A DNA stretch of 64,000 bases, from positions 28,865 through 92,864 of the forward strand of contig JBJHBH010000002.1 in assembly GCA_050485365.1 (NCBI GenBank). Direction: 5' to 3'. Every line of letters starts with the position of its first letter. The first letter of the stretch is position 1. A program made the translations under genes and the position numbers. Below the pieces are notes generated by a model. The model was not told where the DNA came from. It searched no databases and saw only the letters and a program-made list of their open reading frames with translations. This DNA comes from JARFUG01 sp050485365. Lineage in GTDB: Bacteria > Desulfobacterota > Desulfuromonadia > Desulfuromonadales > JACZKF01. Below are positions 50,495 through 59,223 of the stretch, in pieces.

Positions 50495-51613
50495 CTACAG
50501 GCGCATCGGCATGACGACGGCGAGAAAATCGTCCCGACCTTCCGGGCGGATTAACCCCGGGGAGATGTTGTCCCGGATGTAGAAGCGGATTGTCTCATCG
50601 CTCATCGAGTGCAGGATATCGGTGAGAAAGCGTGCGTTGAAGCCGATGCTGATCTCGGGTCCCGAATAGGTGATGTCGAGATCCTCGCGCGCATCGCCGT
50701 AATCGGGATTGGACGAGGAGACCTCCAGGGCGTCGCTTTTCAGAACGACCTTCACCCCTTTGGACTTTTCGCTGGAGAGGATCGACATGCGCTTCAACGC
50801 GTGAAAAAATGGATCCCTAGGAATCAGGGCCATGTTCTGGACGTCCTTTGGAATGACCCGGTTGTAGTCGGGAAAATCGCCGTCGACCAGGCGCATGACC
50901 ATCATCGTTCTGTCCTTGACGACGACGACGTTGTTGTCCATGAACGACAGGTTGAGGGTCCCCTCCCCCTCCTCGGCCATCTTTCTCAGCTCGATAACCC
51001 CTTTTTTAGGAACAATGATCCCCTTGCTCAACTCCGGTACGACGGCGGCAGGGAGGTTTTTCTCGATCAGAGAGAGGCGGTGTCCGTCGGTGGAGACGAG
51101 TCGCAGCACGTTGCTTCCCTCTTCGTCGATCCCTTTGAAATAGATGCCGTTGAGGTTGTACTTGCTCTCGTCGCTGGAGATCGACGAAAAGGTGCTCTCA
51201 AGCATCTGTTTGAGCAGGGGCGCTTCGATAGAGAACGATGCGGCGCCGGCGTTGACCGGGAAGTACGGATATTCCTCGGGAGAGATACCGACGACGTTGA
51301 AGAGGGCTTTGCCGCAGCGGATCTCGATCCAGCAGTTCTCCTTCGCCTTGAACGAGATCTCGTTTTCCGGAAGCTCCTTGATGATTTCGAAGAGTTTCTT
51401 GGCGGCGACGGTGACGCGGCCCGGAATGGTCTTGCGGGCGGGATAGGAGGCGCGCATGCCGACCTCCAGATCCGTCGCGGTGAGGGAAATGCCTTCCTCG
51501 GTCGCTTCGATCAGGACGTTGGAGAGGATCGGTATCGTGTTGCGTTTTTCGACTATCCCCTGTACGCGTGCCAATCCTTTGAGGAACACTTCCTTCTCGA
51601 TGGAGAATTGCAT
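50495..51613 (-). CDS. dnaN: DNA polymerase III beta sliding clamp
   Basis: 372 aa, three repeated clamp folds (QFSIEKEVFLKGLARVQGIV ; FSIEAPLLKQMLESTFSSIS ; LIPRDPFFHALKRMSILSSE), C-terminal DDFLAVVMPMRL. ATG at 51613 four bases after AGGAGGT; a TTG 15 bases upstream would be inside the ribosome site. The 5' gap to dnaA holds the putative origin. Confidence 0.97.
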   Translation of the reverse strand: MQFSIEKEVFLKGLARVQGIVEKRNTIPILSNVLIEATEEGISLTATDLEVGMRASYPARKTIPGRVTVAAKKLFEIIKELPENEISFKAKENCWIEIRCGKALFNVVGISPEEYPYFPVNAGAASFSIEAPLLKQMLESTFSSISSDESKYNLNGIYFKGIDEEGSNVLRLVSTDGHRLSLIEKNLPAAVVPELSKGIIVPKKGVIELRKMAEEGEGTLNLSFMDNNVVVVKDRTMMVMRLVDGDFPDYNRVIPKDVQNMALIPRDPFFHALKRMSILSSEKSKGVKVVLKSDALEVSSSNPDYGDAREDLDITYSGPEISIGFNARFLTDILHSMSDETIRFYIRDNISPGLIRPEGRDDFLAVVMPMRL

Positions 51614-51628
51614 GGGGACCTCCTTCAA

Positions 51629-51855
51629 CAGGCGCTGCTTTTGTTTTAGGTCTTTAAAGAATCTATCGTAGTAATAGTAGTTGGGTGTCGATTTGTGGAT
51701 ATAAGCGATAAAGCACCGTAAACCAAAAAGAAATAATGTTTACAACGTGTGCGTCGTTCAACGGGTTTTTTTACCTCTTTTGTGGATAACCCGAGGCGGG
51801 AGAGGATATCCACCGTCGTCCCCGCATCCCTGCACAGGCAATCCAGAAGAGGGGC
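51629..51855. other. Putative oriC (dnaA-dnaN intergenic)
   Basis: 227 bp. Perfect DnaA box TGTGGATAA (51781-51789), TGTGGATAT (51695-51703, one mismatch) and ATATCCACC (51806-51814, two mismatches). A TAG-TAA-TAG-TAG run (51670-51681), 13 bases from the second box, matches the DnaA-trio element of bacterial unwinding regions, and the surrounding sequence is AT-rich. Position beside dnaA with divergent arms supports the call; DnaA boxes at 53261-53292 are an alternative or second cluster. Confidence 0.7.
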
Positions 51856-53211
51856 TCACCCCGTCAGGGCGTTTTTGAGGGTCGAAATGGTTGACTTCAG
51901 CTGGAAGTCGTCCTCGAGGCCCTTGTCGATCTTTTTAATAGCGTGAATGATGGTCGAGTGGTCCTTGCCGCCGAAGCGCTCTCCGATTTCGGGATAGGAG
52001 AGGTTGGTCAGTTGGCGCGACAGATACATGGCGATCTGTCGCGGGAGGACCAGGGCCTTCAGGCGGCGCGATGCCTTCAGGTCCGAAACCTTCACGGCGA
52101 AATGGGCGGCGACGATCTTCTGGATGTCGTCCACCGTGATTTCCTTGTTTTTCTCCACCAGGATATCCTTGAGGACTTCCTTGGCCATGGCGAGGGTGAT
52201 CGGAGTGGAGGTCAGGCTGGCGTAGGCACCTATGCGGACCAGATACCCTTCGAGCTCGCGGATGTTGCTGCTCACCGAGGTGGCCAGAAACAGCGAGACG
52301 TCCTGGGGGAGATAGATCCCGTTATGTTCGGCCTTCATCCTCAGGATCGCCTGCTTCGTCTCCACATCGGGGGGCTGGATGTCGGCGATCAGCCCCCACT
52401 CGAAGCGCGATCTGAGACGCTCCTCGAGGCCGGGAATCTCCTTCGGAAATTTGTCCGACGTCACCACGATCTGTTTGTGGGACTCGTACAGGGCGTTGAA
52501 GGTGTGAAAAAACTCCTCCTGTGTCCTCTCCTTGCCCGCGATGAACTGTACGTCGTCGATGAGCAGGACATCCATGCTTCTGAATTTGTTGCGGAACTCG
52601 TCCATCTTCGCGTAGCGCAACGAGTTGATCAACTCGTTCATGAACTTCTCCGATGTGTAGTAGCAGACCCGCATTTCGGGGTTCATTCGGAGAATCTCAT
52701 TACCCACGGCGTTGATCAGGTGCGTCTTTCCCAGTCCCACGCCACCGTAGATGAACAGGGGGTTGTAGGTCGTCGCCGGGTTGTTTGCCACGGCCTGGGC
52801 CGCTGCGCAGGCGAACTGGTTGGACGAGCCGGCGACGAACTCCTCGAAGGTGTATTTGCTGTTCAGATTGTAGGTATGCGTCCACTCACGCTTCGTCACC
52901 TCCCTGGTTTCGGCGGGGATCGCTTTCGGGCCGTCTGCTGCTGCGACCGGCGGGCGGTTGTTCGCCGCGTCGCGCGTTGCAATGGTGATCTGAAGACGGT
53001 AGTCGACCGCACCGATATGTGAGAGCGATTCGCGGATCGTCTGTGCGTAGTGGTCTCTGATCCAGTCGTGGAAAAAGCGATTGGGGACCTCCAGAAGGAC
53101 GAGGTCCTTCTCCAGTCCGGCGAATCGGATCGGCTTGATCCAGGTGGCGAAATGTTGTGGATTCAGAGTCTGCTCCAGATGCCGGAGAGCCTCCTGCCAG
53201 AGTCGATTCAT
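51856..53211 (-). CDS. dnaA: Chromosomal replication initiator protein DnaA
   Basis: 451 aa. Domain I (MNRLWQEALRHLEQTLNPQHF), linker about 85-120, AAA+ domain III (YGGVGLGKTHL Walker A, VLLIDDVQFI Walker B, GLEERLRSRFEWGL), and DNA-binding domain IV with the signature DHSTIIHAIKKID. The start at MNRLW is chosen because domain I begins directly there; a GTG 57 bases upstream would place a DnaA box in the coding region. Neither has a strong ribosome site. 5' DnaA boxes suggest autoregulation. Confidence 0.97.
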   Translation of the reverse strand: MNRLWQEALRHLEQTLNPQHFATWIKPIRFAGLEKDLVLLEVPNRFFHDWIRDHYAQTIRESLSHIGAVDYRLQITIATRDAANNRPPVAAADGPKAIPAETREVTKREWTHTYNLNSKYTFEEFVAGSSNQFACAAAQAVANNPATTYNPLFIYGGVGLGKTHLINAVGNEILRMNPEMRVCYYTSEKFMNELINSLRYAKMDEFRNKFRSMDVLLIDDVQFIAGKERTQEEFFHTFNALYESHKQIVVTSDKFPKEIPGLEERLRSRFEWGLIADIQPPDVETKQAILRMKAEHNGIYLPQDVSLFLATSVSSNIRELEGYLVRIGAYASLTSTPITLAMAKEVLKDILVEKNKEITVDDIQKIVAAHFAVKVSDLKASRRLKALVLPRQIAMYLSRQLTNLSYPEIGERFGGKDHSTIIHAIKKIDKGLEDDFQLKSTISTLKNALTG

Positions 53212-53260
53212 AAGAAAAACGGGTGAGTCGGGATTGGAAAGAAGGTGGAGAAAAGTCTCA

Positions 53261-53292
53261 CTATCCACACGGTTGTCAACATCTGTGGATAA
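53261..53292. promoter_or_regulatory. DnaA boxes in the dnaA upstream region
   Basis: CTATCCACA (53261-53269, one mismatch) and perfect TGTGGATAA (53284-53292), oppositely oriented and about 15 bases apart. Likely autoregulatory, possibly part of a bipartite origin with 51629-51855. The rest of the 296-bp dnaA-rpmH gap is AT-rich and holds the rpmH promoter. Confidence 0.6.
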
Positions 53293-53433
53293 TTACAAAA
53301 CCCTCTGGAAATCCTTAAATTTAGCGGATTTCCGTTTCTGAGAGCACAGGACAAATTAACAGACGGTGTCCTTTTTTGCAAGGGGTTTCTCTTTACCGCG
53401 CCCTAGGCGCATGCTTCTGTTTCCGATAGTGAT

Positions 53434-53463
53434 TGACATCTTCTCTGGAATATGATCTATATT
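53434..53463 (+). promoter_or_regulatory. Sigma-70 promoter of rpmH
   Basis: TTGACA (53434-53439), 18-base spacer, TATATT (53458-53463), about 38 bases before the rpmH start. It probably drives the whole rpmH-rnpA-yidD-yidC run. Confidence 0.7.
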
Positions 53464-53507
53464 ACGCTTTGCCATAATTCAAACGATATCCAGGCAGGAG
53501 TTTTACC

Positions 53508-53657
53508 ATGAAACGCACGTATCAGCCGAGCAGAATTCGCCGCAAGAGAACCCACGGCTTCCGCCAGAGAATGCAGACCAAAAACGGACGCCTCGTTCTG
53601 AAGCGCCGTCGCGCGCGCGGACGCAAGGTTCTGGCTGCCACCGTTCCGTCCAAGTAA
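53508..53657 (+). CDS. rpmH: 50S ribosomal protein L34
   Basis: 49 aa: MKRTYQPSRIRRKRTHGF then QRMQTKNGRLVLKRRRARGR, a complete, conserved L34. Ribosome site CAGGAG. Only one base separates its stop from the rnpA start. Confidence 0.98.
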   Translation: MKRTYQPSRIRRKRTHGFRQRMQTKNGRLVLKRRRARGRKVLAATVPSK

Positions 53658-53658
53658 C

Positions 53659-54009
53659 ATGCGGCATGCCGGGTACGGGTTTCCTTCCGATTCGCGTCTT
53701 CGCAATCGGAGGGAATTCCTCCGGGTCAGGCAGGGTGGGCGAACGCTGCACACCCGCCACTTCCTGATCGTCGTTTTGAACAAGGAAACGGGGCCAACCC
53801 GGCTCGGCATCACCTGCAGCCGAAAAGTCGGTGGAGCGGTCCAGCGCAATCGGATAAAGCGCCTTTTGCGCGAATACTTCCGGTTGAACGTCTCCCGCCT
53901 GCCCGAGCACACCGACATTTCCGTCATCGCCAAGCGGGGCGCCCATCTGCTCGATTATCGGCAGGTCCGTTCCGAGATCGACCTGCTGGAGCGGATCGCT
54001 CACCGGTAG
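53659..54009 (+). CDS. rnpA: Ribonuclease P protein component
   Basis: 116 aa. The RNase P protein cofactor for 5' maturation of tRNAs. Phe-rich N-terminal cleft (SDSRLRNRREFLRVRQGGRT), RLGITCSRKVGGAVQRNRIKRLLREYFR (residues about 48-75, the RNR signature) and a C-terminal helix. Directly downstream of rpmH and eight bases before yidD, the usual origin cluster. Confidence 0.96.
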   Translation: MRHAGYGFPSDSRLRNRREFLRVRQGGRTLHTRHFLIVVLNKETGPTRLGITCSRKVGGAVQRNRIKRLLREYFRLNVSRLPEHTDISVIAKRGAHLLDYRQVRSEIDLLERIAHR

Positions 54010-54016
54010 CGACACG

Positions 54017-54226
54017 ATGCGCAGACTCTTTGTTCTCCTCATTCGTTTTTATCAGAGGTTTCTTTCCCCGCTGAAAGGGCCTTCCTGCCGATTTCACCCC
54101 TCCTGTTCCAGCTACGCCCTTCAGGCCATTGAAAAATACGGCCCCCTCAAGGGAGTGCTGCTCGGTGCCTGGAGGCTGCTCAAATGCCACCCCTTTCACC
54201 CCGGCGGATATGATCCCGTGCGGTAG
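54017..54226 (+). CDS. yidD: Membrane protein insertion efficiency factor YidD
   Basis: 69 aa. LIRFYQRFLSPLKGPSCRF, HPSCSSYALQAIEKYG and GAWRLLKCHPFHPGGYDPV, all conserved; amphipathic, membrane associated. Assists YidC-dependent insertion. 20 bases before yidC. Confidence 0.97.
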   Translation: MRRLFVLLIRFYQRFLSPLKGPSCRFHPSCSSYALQAIEKYGPLKGVLLGAWRLLKCHPFHPGGYDPVR

Positions 54227-54246
54227 AAACCAACTCCGGAGTTTCC

Positions 54247-55851
54247 ATGGAGAATAGAAATACCATCATTGCGATCTCTTTGATGCTCGCAGTCTGGCTC
54301 GGCTTCACCCTCTTCTTCTCCCCCGAGCCCCATGCGCCCGTCCCCGACGGGAGGGTCGCCGACGTCGAAGTCCCCGCGCCCGAGGCTCCGGCCGTGGAAT
54401 CCGCTCTGCCAGAAGAGCTCACCCCTCCCCAGGAGGAGGTCGACGCCATACCGGTGCGGCAGATCGTCATCGAGAACGACGTCTTCCGTGCCGTCCTCAC
54501 CAACTCCGGCGCCCGCGTCGTCTCGTTGCACCTCAAGGACTACTACGAGACCGTCGATGCACAGATCCCCTACGCCATGCTCGAGGCCGGCCCGGAAAGA
54601 CACTGGAATCTCGGCAGCTACGGGACCGAAGGGCTTCATCTGCCCGCCGACACCGTCTATCGCCTCGAGAGCGACGAAGAGCTCATTCTCCTTTCCGGCG
54701 AACAGGTTCGCCGCGTGGTCTTCACCGCTTCTCTCCCCGGAGGTCTCGTCTCCGAGAAGATCTACACCTTTCACGGAGACGCTTATCAGATCGAACTTCA
54801 GCAGCGCCTGCGTAATACCGGCTCGTCGACTCTGCGCGGTGCGCTCGCCCTCTCCATCGGTACCCCATGGACCGAGGATATGCGCAGCGGCTACTTCGAA
54901 TTCGTCGGAGCCGCCACGCACACCGGCGACAAGGTCGAGCAGGACGAAGCGGACGATCTCGAACGGCGCCCCGCCGTCTACGGCGCCGACACAATCTGGA
55001 CCGGTTTCGTCGACAAGTATTTTCTGAGCGCCCTGCTCCCGTCGCGCGAGTCCGTTGCCCGGGTCCAGGTCGAAACCGTTCAGGGTGTCGTTCTCAACAC
55101 GGCTTTTTCTCCCTTCACCTCCCTGGCGCCCGGGGAGTCCGCCGATTTCGGCTACACGGCTTTCTTCGGTCCGAAGGACATCGATATCCTCACCGCGGTC
55201 CATCCGGTCCTCGGCGAGGCGGTCGACTTCGGTTTCTTCTCCTTTTTGGCCCGCCCGCTCCTGCATGTCCTGAAGTTCTTCTATTCTTTTGTCGGGAACT
55301 ACGGCGTTGCCATCATCCTGCTCACCGTCATCATCAAGCTTCTCTTCTGGCCTCTCACCCACAAAAGTTACTCGTCGATGAAGGCGATGCAGAAGCTTCA
55401 GCCGCAGATGCAGAAGCTTCGCGAAAAGCACAAGAACGATCGGGAGAAGCTCAATCGCGAGGTCATGGAGCTCTACAAGACCCACCGGGTCAACCCTCTC
55501 GGCGGGTGTCTGCCGATGCTGGTGCAGATCCCGGTCTTTTTTGCTCTGTACAAGGTCCTGATGATCTCGATTGAGGTGCGGCACGCGCCCTTCATCTTCT
55601 GGATACAGGATCTCGCCGCCAAGGATCCTTACTACATCACTCCCATCCTTATGGGAGCGACGATGTTCATCCAGATGAAGATGAGCCCCACGACGCTCGA
55701 TCCGATGCAGGCCAAGATCTTTATGGCCATGCCGATCGTATTCACCTTCATGTTCCTCAATTTCCCCTCCGGGCTTGTGCTGTACTGGATGATCAACAAT
55801 ATTCTGACGATCCTCCAGCAGTACATGATCAACCGCAAGCTCGACGCCTAG
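54247..55851 (+). CDS. yidC: Membrane protein insertase YidC
   Basis: 534 aa. TM1 near residues 6-25 (IIAISLMLAVWLGFTLFF), a large periplasmic beta-sandwich (about 70-320), and the C-terminal five-helix insertase core (about 340-534: FYSFVGNYGVAIILLTVIIK, NPLGGCLPMLVQIPVFFALY, MPIVFTFMFLNFPSGLVLYW). Inserts and folds inner-membrane proteins with or without SecYEG. ATG after GGAGTTTCC. Confidence 0.98.
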   Translation: MENRNTIIAISLMLAVWLGFTLFFSPEPHAPVPDGRVADVEVPAPEAPAVESALPEELTPPQEEVDAIPVRQIVIENDVFRAVLTNSGARVVSLHLKDYYETVDAQIPYAMLEAGPERHWNLGSYGTEGLHLPADTVYRLESDEELILLSGEQVRRVVFTASLPGGLVSEKIYTFHGDAYQIELQQRLRNTGSSTLRGALALSIGTPWTEDMRSGYFEFVGAATHTGDKVEQDEADDLERRPAVYGADTIWTGFVDKYFLSALLPSRESVARVQVETVQGVVLNTAFSPFTSLAPGESADFGYTAFFGPKDIDILTAVHPVLGEAVDFGFFSFLARPLLHVLKFFYSFVGNYGVAIILLTVIIKLLFWPLTHKSYSSMKAMQKLQPQMQKLREKHKNDREKLNREVMELYKTHRVNPLGGCLPMLVQIPVFFALYKVLMISIEVRHAPFIFWIQDLAAKDPYYITPILMGATMFIQMKMSPTTLDPMQAKIFMAMPIVFTFMFLNFPSGLVLYWMINNILTILQQYMINRKLDA

Positions 55852-55896
55852 CGCCTTTTCGCCCCTTCTCTCCAAGGGAGGGGCTCTCCGATCCTC

Positions 55897-57276
55897 ATGA
55901 TGCCGAGCCCCGATCGGGACACCATCGTCGCACCCGCCACCCCCCCCGGAGAGGGGGGGGTGGCCATCGTGCGCCTCTCCGGTCCCCAGGCCGAGACGTT
56001 CCTTCGCCGCACGTTCCGGTCCGGGGGCGACGATCGCGAAATCGCCTCGCACAGGCTCTACTACGGCCGGATTTTCCCCCCCGCATCCGACCACCCTCTC
56101 GATGAGGTGATGGCCGTCGTGATGCGGGCCCCGCGCTCCTATACCCGCGAGGACGTCGTCGAGATCCACTGCCACGGCGGCTCACATCTGGTGAGACGGT
56201 TACTTGATCTTTACGTCGACCTCGGCGCGCGTCTCGCCCGTCCCGGCGAGTTCACCCTTCGCGCCTTTCTCAACGGACGCATCGATCTTTCGCAGGCCGA
56301 GGCTGTCGCCGATCTCGTCTGCGCCCGCTCCGATCTCGCCGGTACGGTCGCCCTTAGGCAGATGGACGGCGCCCTCTCCCGCGAGATCCATCGTCTTCGC
56401 GATCCCCTGATCGATCTGCTGGCCCTTGCCGAGGCCTACATCGATTTTCCCGAAGAAGAGCTCGACGGGGCCGAGTCCGGTGAGATTCTCTCCCGCGTCG
56501 ACGGGACGCTCCACAGGATCGACCGCCTCCTCTCCTCCTTCGCTTCGGGGCGCACCTTGCGCGAGGGGCTCTCCATCCTTCTTCTCGGCCGCCCCAACGT
56601 CGGCAAGAGCTCGCTCCTCAATGCGCTTCTCGGGGAGGCTCGGGCCATCGTCACTCCGATTCCCGGGACGACCCGCGACACCCTGGAGGAACCGCTCCTT
56701 CTCGACGGATTTCCCATTAGACTCATCGATTCTGCCGGGGTGCGCCTCACCGACGATCCCGTCGAAGAGGAGGGGGTGAGACGGGCCAAAGAGAAGATCC
56801 GCCACAGCGATCTGATCCTGCTCGTTCTCGACGCCGGCGCTCCCGTCACCGACGAGGATCTGTACGCGCTGCAGTGCTGCGCCGACGGCCGCGTCCTTCT
56901 CGTTCTCAACAAGAGCGATCTCCCTCCCGCGCCCCTCCCCTCTTCCTTTTTGGGTCTTCCGCGCGTGTCGGTCTCCGCGTTGACGGGTGAGGGGCTCCAC
57001 GCGCTGCGCAGCGCCATCCTTGAACCCTTCTCCGGCGGTCTCGCCGAAGGGCTGGCCGAGACGGCCCTCCTCTCTGATCGAAGACACCGCGAATCGCTGG
57101 TGCGTTCTCGCGAAGCGCTGGAGCGGGTCATTCCCCTTGTGCGGCAAGGCGCTTCCATGGAATTTCTCGCCCTGGAGCTTCGCTCGGCTCTCGATGCTTT
57201 GGGGGAGATCACCGGGGAAACGACACCGGACGAAGTCCTCGATCGCATCTTTTCGCGCTTCTGCATCGGGAAGTGA
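55897..57276 (+). CDS. mnmE: tRNA modification GTPase MnmE (TrmE)
   Basis: 459 aa. With MnmG makes cmnm5U34 in tRNAs. N-terminal THF-binding domain (IVAPATPPGEGGVAIVRLSG, EIHCHGGSHLVRRLLDL, GEFTLRAFLNGRIDLSQAEA), G domain with GRPNVGKSSLLNAL, IPGTTRDTLEE, DSAGVR and NKSDL (about 231-345), and C-terminal FCIGK with the catalytic cysteine. Two consecutive ATGs. parS lies in the 72-bp gap before mnmG. Confidence 0.98.
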   Translation: MMPSPDRDTIVAPATPPGEGGVAIVRLSGPQAETFLRRTFRSGGDDREIASHRLYYGRIFPPASDHPLDEVMAVVMRAPRSYTREDVVEIHCHGGSHLVRRLLDLYVDLGARLARPGEFTLRAFLNGRIDLSQAEAVADLVCARSDLAGTVALRQMDGALSREIHRLRDPLIDLLALAEAYIDFPEEELDGAESGEILSRVDGTLHRIDRLLSSFASGRTLREGLSILLLGRPNVGKSSLLNALLGEARAIVTPIPGTTRDTLEEPLLLDGFPIRLIDSAGVRLTDDPVEEEGVRRAKEKIRHSDLILLVLDAGAPVTDEDLYALQCCADGRVLLVLNKSDLPPAPLPSSFLGLPRVSVSALTGEGLHALRSAILEPFSGGLAEGLAETALLSDRRHRESLVRSREALERVIPLVRQGASMEFLALELRSALDALGEITGETTPDEVLDRIFSRFCIGK

Positions 57277-57302
57277 TCTCTTGTTCGGTCGAGTCCTTTT
57301 CA

Positions 57303-57318
57303 TGTTCCACGTGAAACA
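57303..57318 (+). promoter_or_regulatory. parS centromere-like site
   Basis: TGTTCCACGTGAAACA, matching the ParB consensus TGTTNCACGTGAAACA completely. Located between mnmE and mnmG, about 2.6 kb before parA. It is the only match I found in the window. Confidence 0.93.
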
Positions 57319-57348
57319 CACAAGGTAACTACGGGATTATCAAAAGAA

Positions 57349-59223
57349 ATGACGACCTTCGGAAAAATCTACCAGGTCATCGTCGTTGGGGCCGGACACG
57401 CAGGGTGCGAGGCGGCGCTGGCGTCGGCGCGCATGGGGTGCAGCACGTTGCTTCTCAATATCAGTCTCGACGCCGTGGCCCAGATGTCGTGCAATCCGGC
57501 CATTGGCGGCCTCGCCAAGGGGCATCTCGTTAAGGAGATCGATGCTCTGGGGGGAGAGATGGCCCGCGCGATCGACGCCAGCTCCATCCAGTTTCGAACG
57601 CTTAATACGCGCAAGGGTCCCGCCGTGCGGGCTTCGAGGGCGCAGGCCGATCGCCGCCTCTATGCGCTGCGCATGAAGCAGACGGTGGAAAACCAGCCGG
57701 GTCTCGATCTGAAGCAGGGGGTGGTGAGTCGACTCGTGGTCGAGGGGAACCGCGTCACCGGAGTGCAGACGCGCGAGGGGATCGTCTTCGCCGGCGAAAC
57801 CGTCGTGCTGACGACGGGGACCTTCATGCGCGGCCTGATCCACGTCGGCCTCAGCAATTATTCGGGGGGCCGATCGGGCGAGCCGTCGTCGGAGGGGCTT
57901 TCGGACCATCTTCGCTCGCTCGGTTTTCGGGTGGGACGGCTGAAAACCGGAACCCCCGCGAGGCTGCACAAGGGGAGCATCGACTTTGCGCGGCTCGAAC
58001 CTCAGCCCGGCGACGACCCGCCCCTCCCCTTCTCCGTCGACACCGAAAAGGTGACGGTGCCGCAGGTGCCGTGTCACATCACCTGGACCAACCAGAGAAC
58101 CCACGACATCATTCGCGCGGGGCTCGACCGCTCGCCACTGTACAGCGGCGTCATCGAGGGGATCGGGCCGCGCTACTGTCCGTCCATCGAGGACAAGATC
58201 GTGCGCTTTCCCGAGAAGGAGCGTCATCAGATCTTCCTGGAGCCCGAGGGACTCGAGTGCGCCGAGATCTACCCCAACGGGGTGTCGACCTCTCTGCCGC
58301 CTGATGTGCAGCTCGCTTTTTTGCGCACCATCGAGGGGCTCGAGCGGGTGGAGATCATGCGCCCGGGGTACGCCATCGAATACGACTTCGTCGATCCGAT
58401 CCAGCTCTATCCGACGCTGGAAACCAAGGCGATCGAGGGGCTCTACCACGCCGGACAAATCAACGGCACCTCGGGCTATGAAGAGGCGGCGGGGCAGGGG
58501 CTTCTGGCCGGAATGAACGCCGCTCTGAAGGTGCAGGGCAAACCGCCCGTGGTGATCGGGCGCGACCAGGGGTATCTCGGAGTCCTCATCGACGATCTGG
58601 TGAGTCTCGGAACGAAGGAGCCGTACCGGATGTTCACCTCCAGGGCCGAATATCGGCTGCTGCTGCGCGAGGACAACGCCGATCTTCGTCTGACCGAAAC
58701 GGGATATCGGGCAGGGGTCGTCACCCGGGAGCGCTGGGAGAGGTTCTGCCGCAAGAGGGAAGATCTGGAGCGAGGGCGCGAGCGGCTGCGCTCCAGGCGT
58801 GTCACGAGCGCCGACACCGAATCGGTCGAGCGCCTAGGGATCGGGGAACTGCGCAACGGAGCCTCCCTGGAGGAGCTGCTGCGCCGGCCCGACCTCGCCT
58901 TGGACGATCTGCTCTTTCTCGATGAGACCCTCGGCGCCCTCCCGGCGCCGGTGAGGGAGCAGCTCGAGATCGAGACGAAGTACGAAGGGTACATCCGCCG
59001 TCAGGTGGAGCAGGTCGAGCGCTTCCGGAAGACCGAGAACGTGGCGATCCCCCCCGGTTTCGACTTCACCGCCGTCTCCGGGCTCTCCTCCGAGGTCAAG
59101 GAGAAGTTGCGGGAGGTGCGGCCGGTGACTCTCGGGCAGGCCTCGCGGATTCCCGGGGTGACGCCCGCGGCGGTGGCGATCCTGAGCGTCTTGCTGAAAA
59201 GGGGCGAGCGTGCAGGCGCCTGA
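57349..59223 (+). CDS. mnmG: tRNA uridine-5-carboxymethylaminomethyl modification enzyme MnmG (GidA)
   Basis: 624 aa FAD enzyme and partner of MnmE. VIVVGAGHAGCEAALASARMG dinucleotide-binding start (region residues 10-30), QMSCNPAIGGLAKGHLVKEIDALGG, RPGYAIEYDFVDP, GTSGYEEAAGQGLLAG and the C-terminal KYEGYIRRQ and ALSSEVKEKL-type helices. The final 14 bases overlap rsmG. Confidence 0.98.
   Translation: MTTFGKIYQVIVVGAGHAGCEAALASARMGCSTLLLNISLDAVAQMSCNPAIGGLAKGHLVKEIDALGGEMARAIDASSIQFRTLNTRKGPAVRASRAQADRRLYALRMKQTVENQPGLDLKQGVVSRLVVEGNRVTGVQTREGIVFAGETVVLTTGTFMRGLIHVGLSNYSGGRSGEPSSEGLSDHLRSLGFRVGRLKTGTPARLHKGSIDFARLEPQPGDDPPLPFSVDTEKVTVPQVPCHITWTNQRTHDIIRAGLDRSPLYSGVIEGIGPRYCPSIEDKIVRFPEKERHQIFLEPEGLECAEIYPNGVSTSLPPDVQLAFLRTIEGLERVEIMRPGYAIEYDFVDPIQLYPTLETKAIEGLYHAGQINGTSGYEEAAGQGLLAGMNAALKVQGKPPVVIGRDQGYLGVLIDDLVSLGTKEPYRMFTSRAEYRLLLREDNADLRLTETGYRAGVVTRERWERFCRKREDLERGRERLRSRRVTSADTESVERLGIGELRNGASLEELLRRPDLALDDLLFLDETLGALPAPVREQLEIETKYEGYIRRQVEQVERFRKTENVAIPPGFDFTAVSGLSSEVKEKLREVRPVTLGQASRIPGVTPAAVAILSVLLKRGERAGA

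Noticed and set aside
53261..53500. Region upstream of dnaA as the sole origin
   Set aside because: It has DnaA boxes and AT-rich sequence, but the trio element and the perfect box in the dnaA-dnaN gap make that gap the stronger candidate; a bipartite origin is not excluded.
54196..56175. 659-residue minus-strand open frame
   Set aside because: Shadow of yidC and mnmE.
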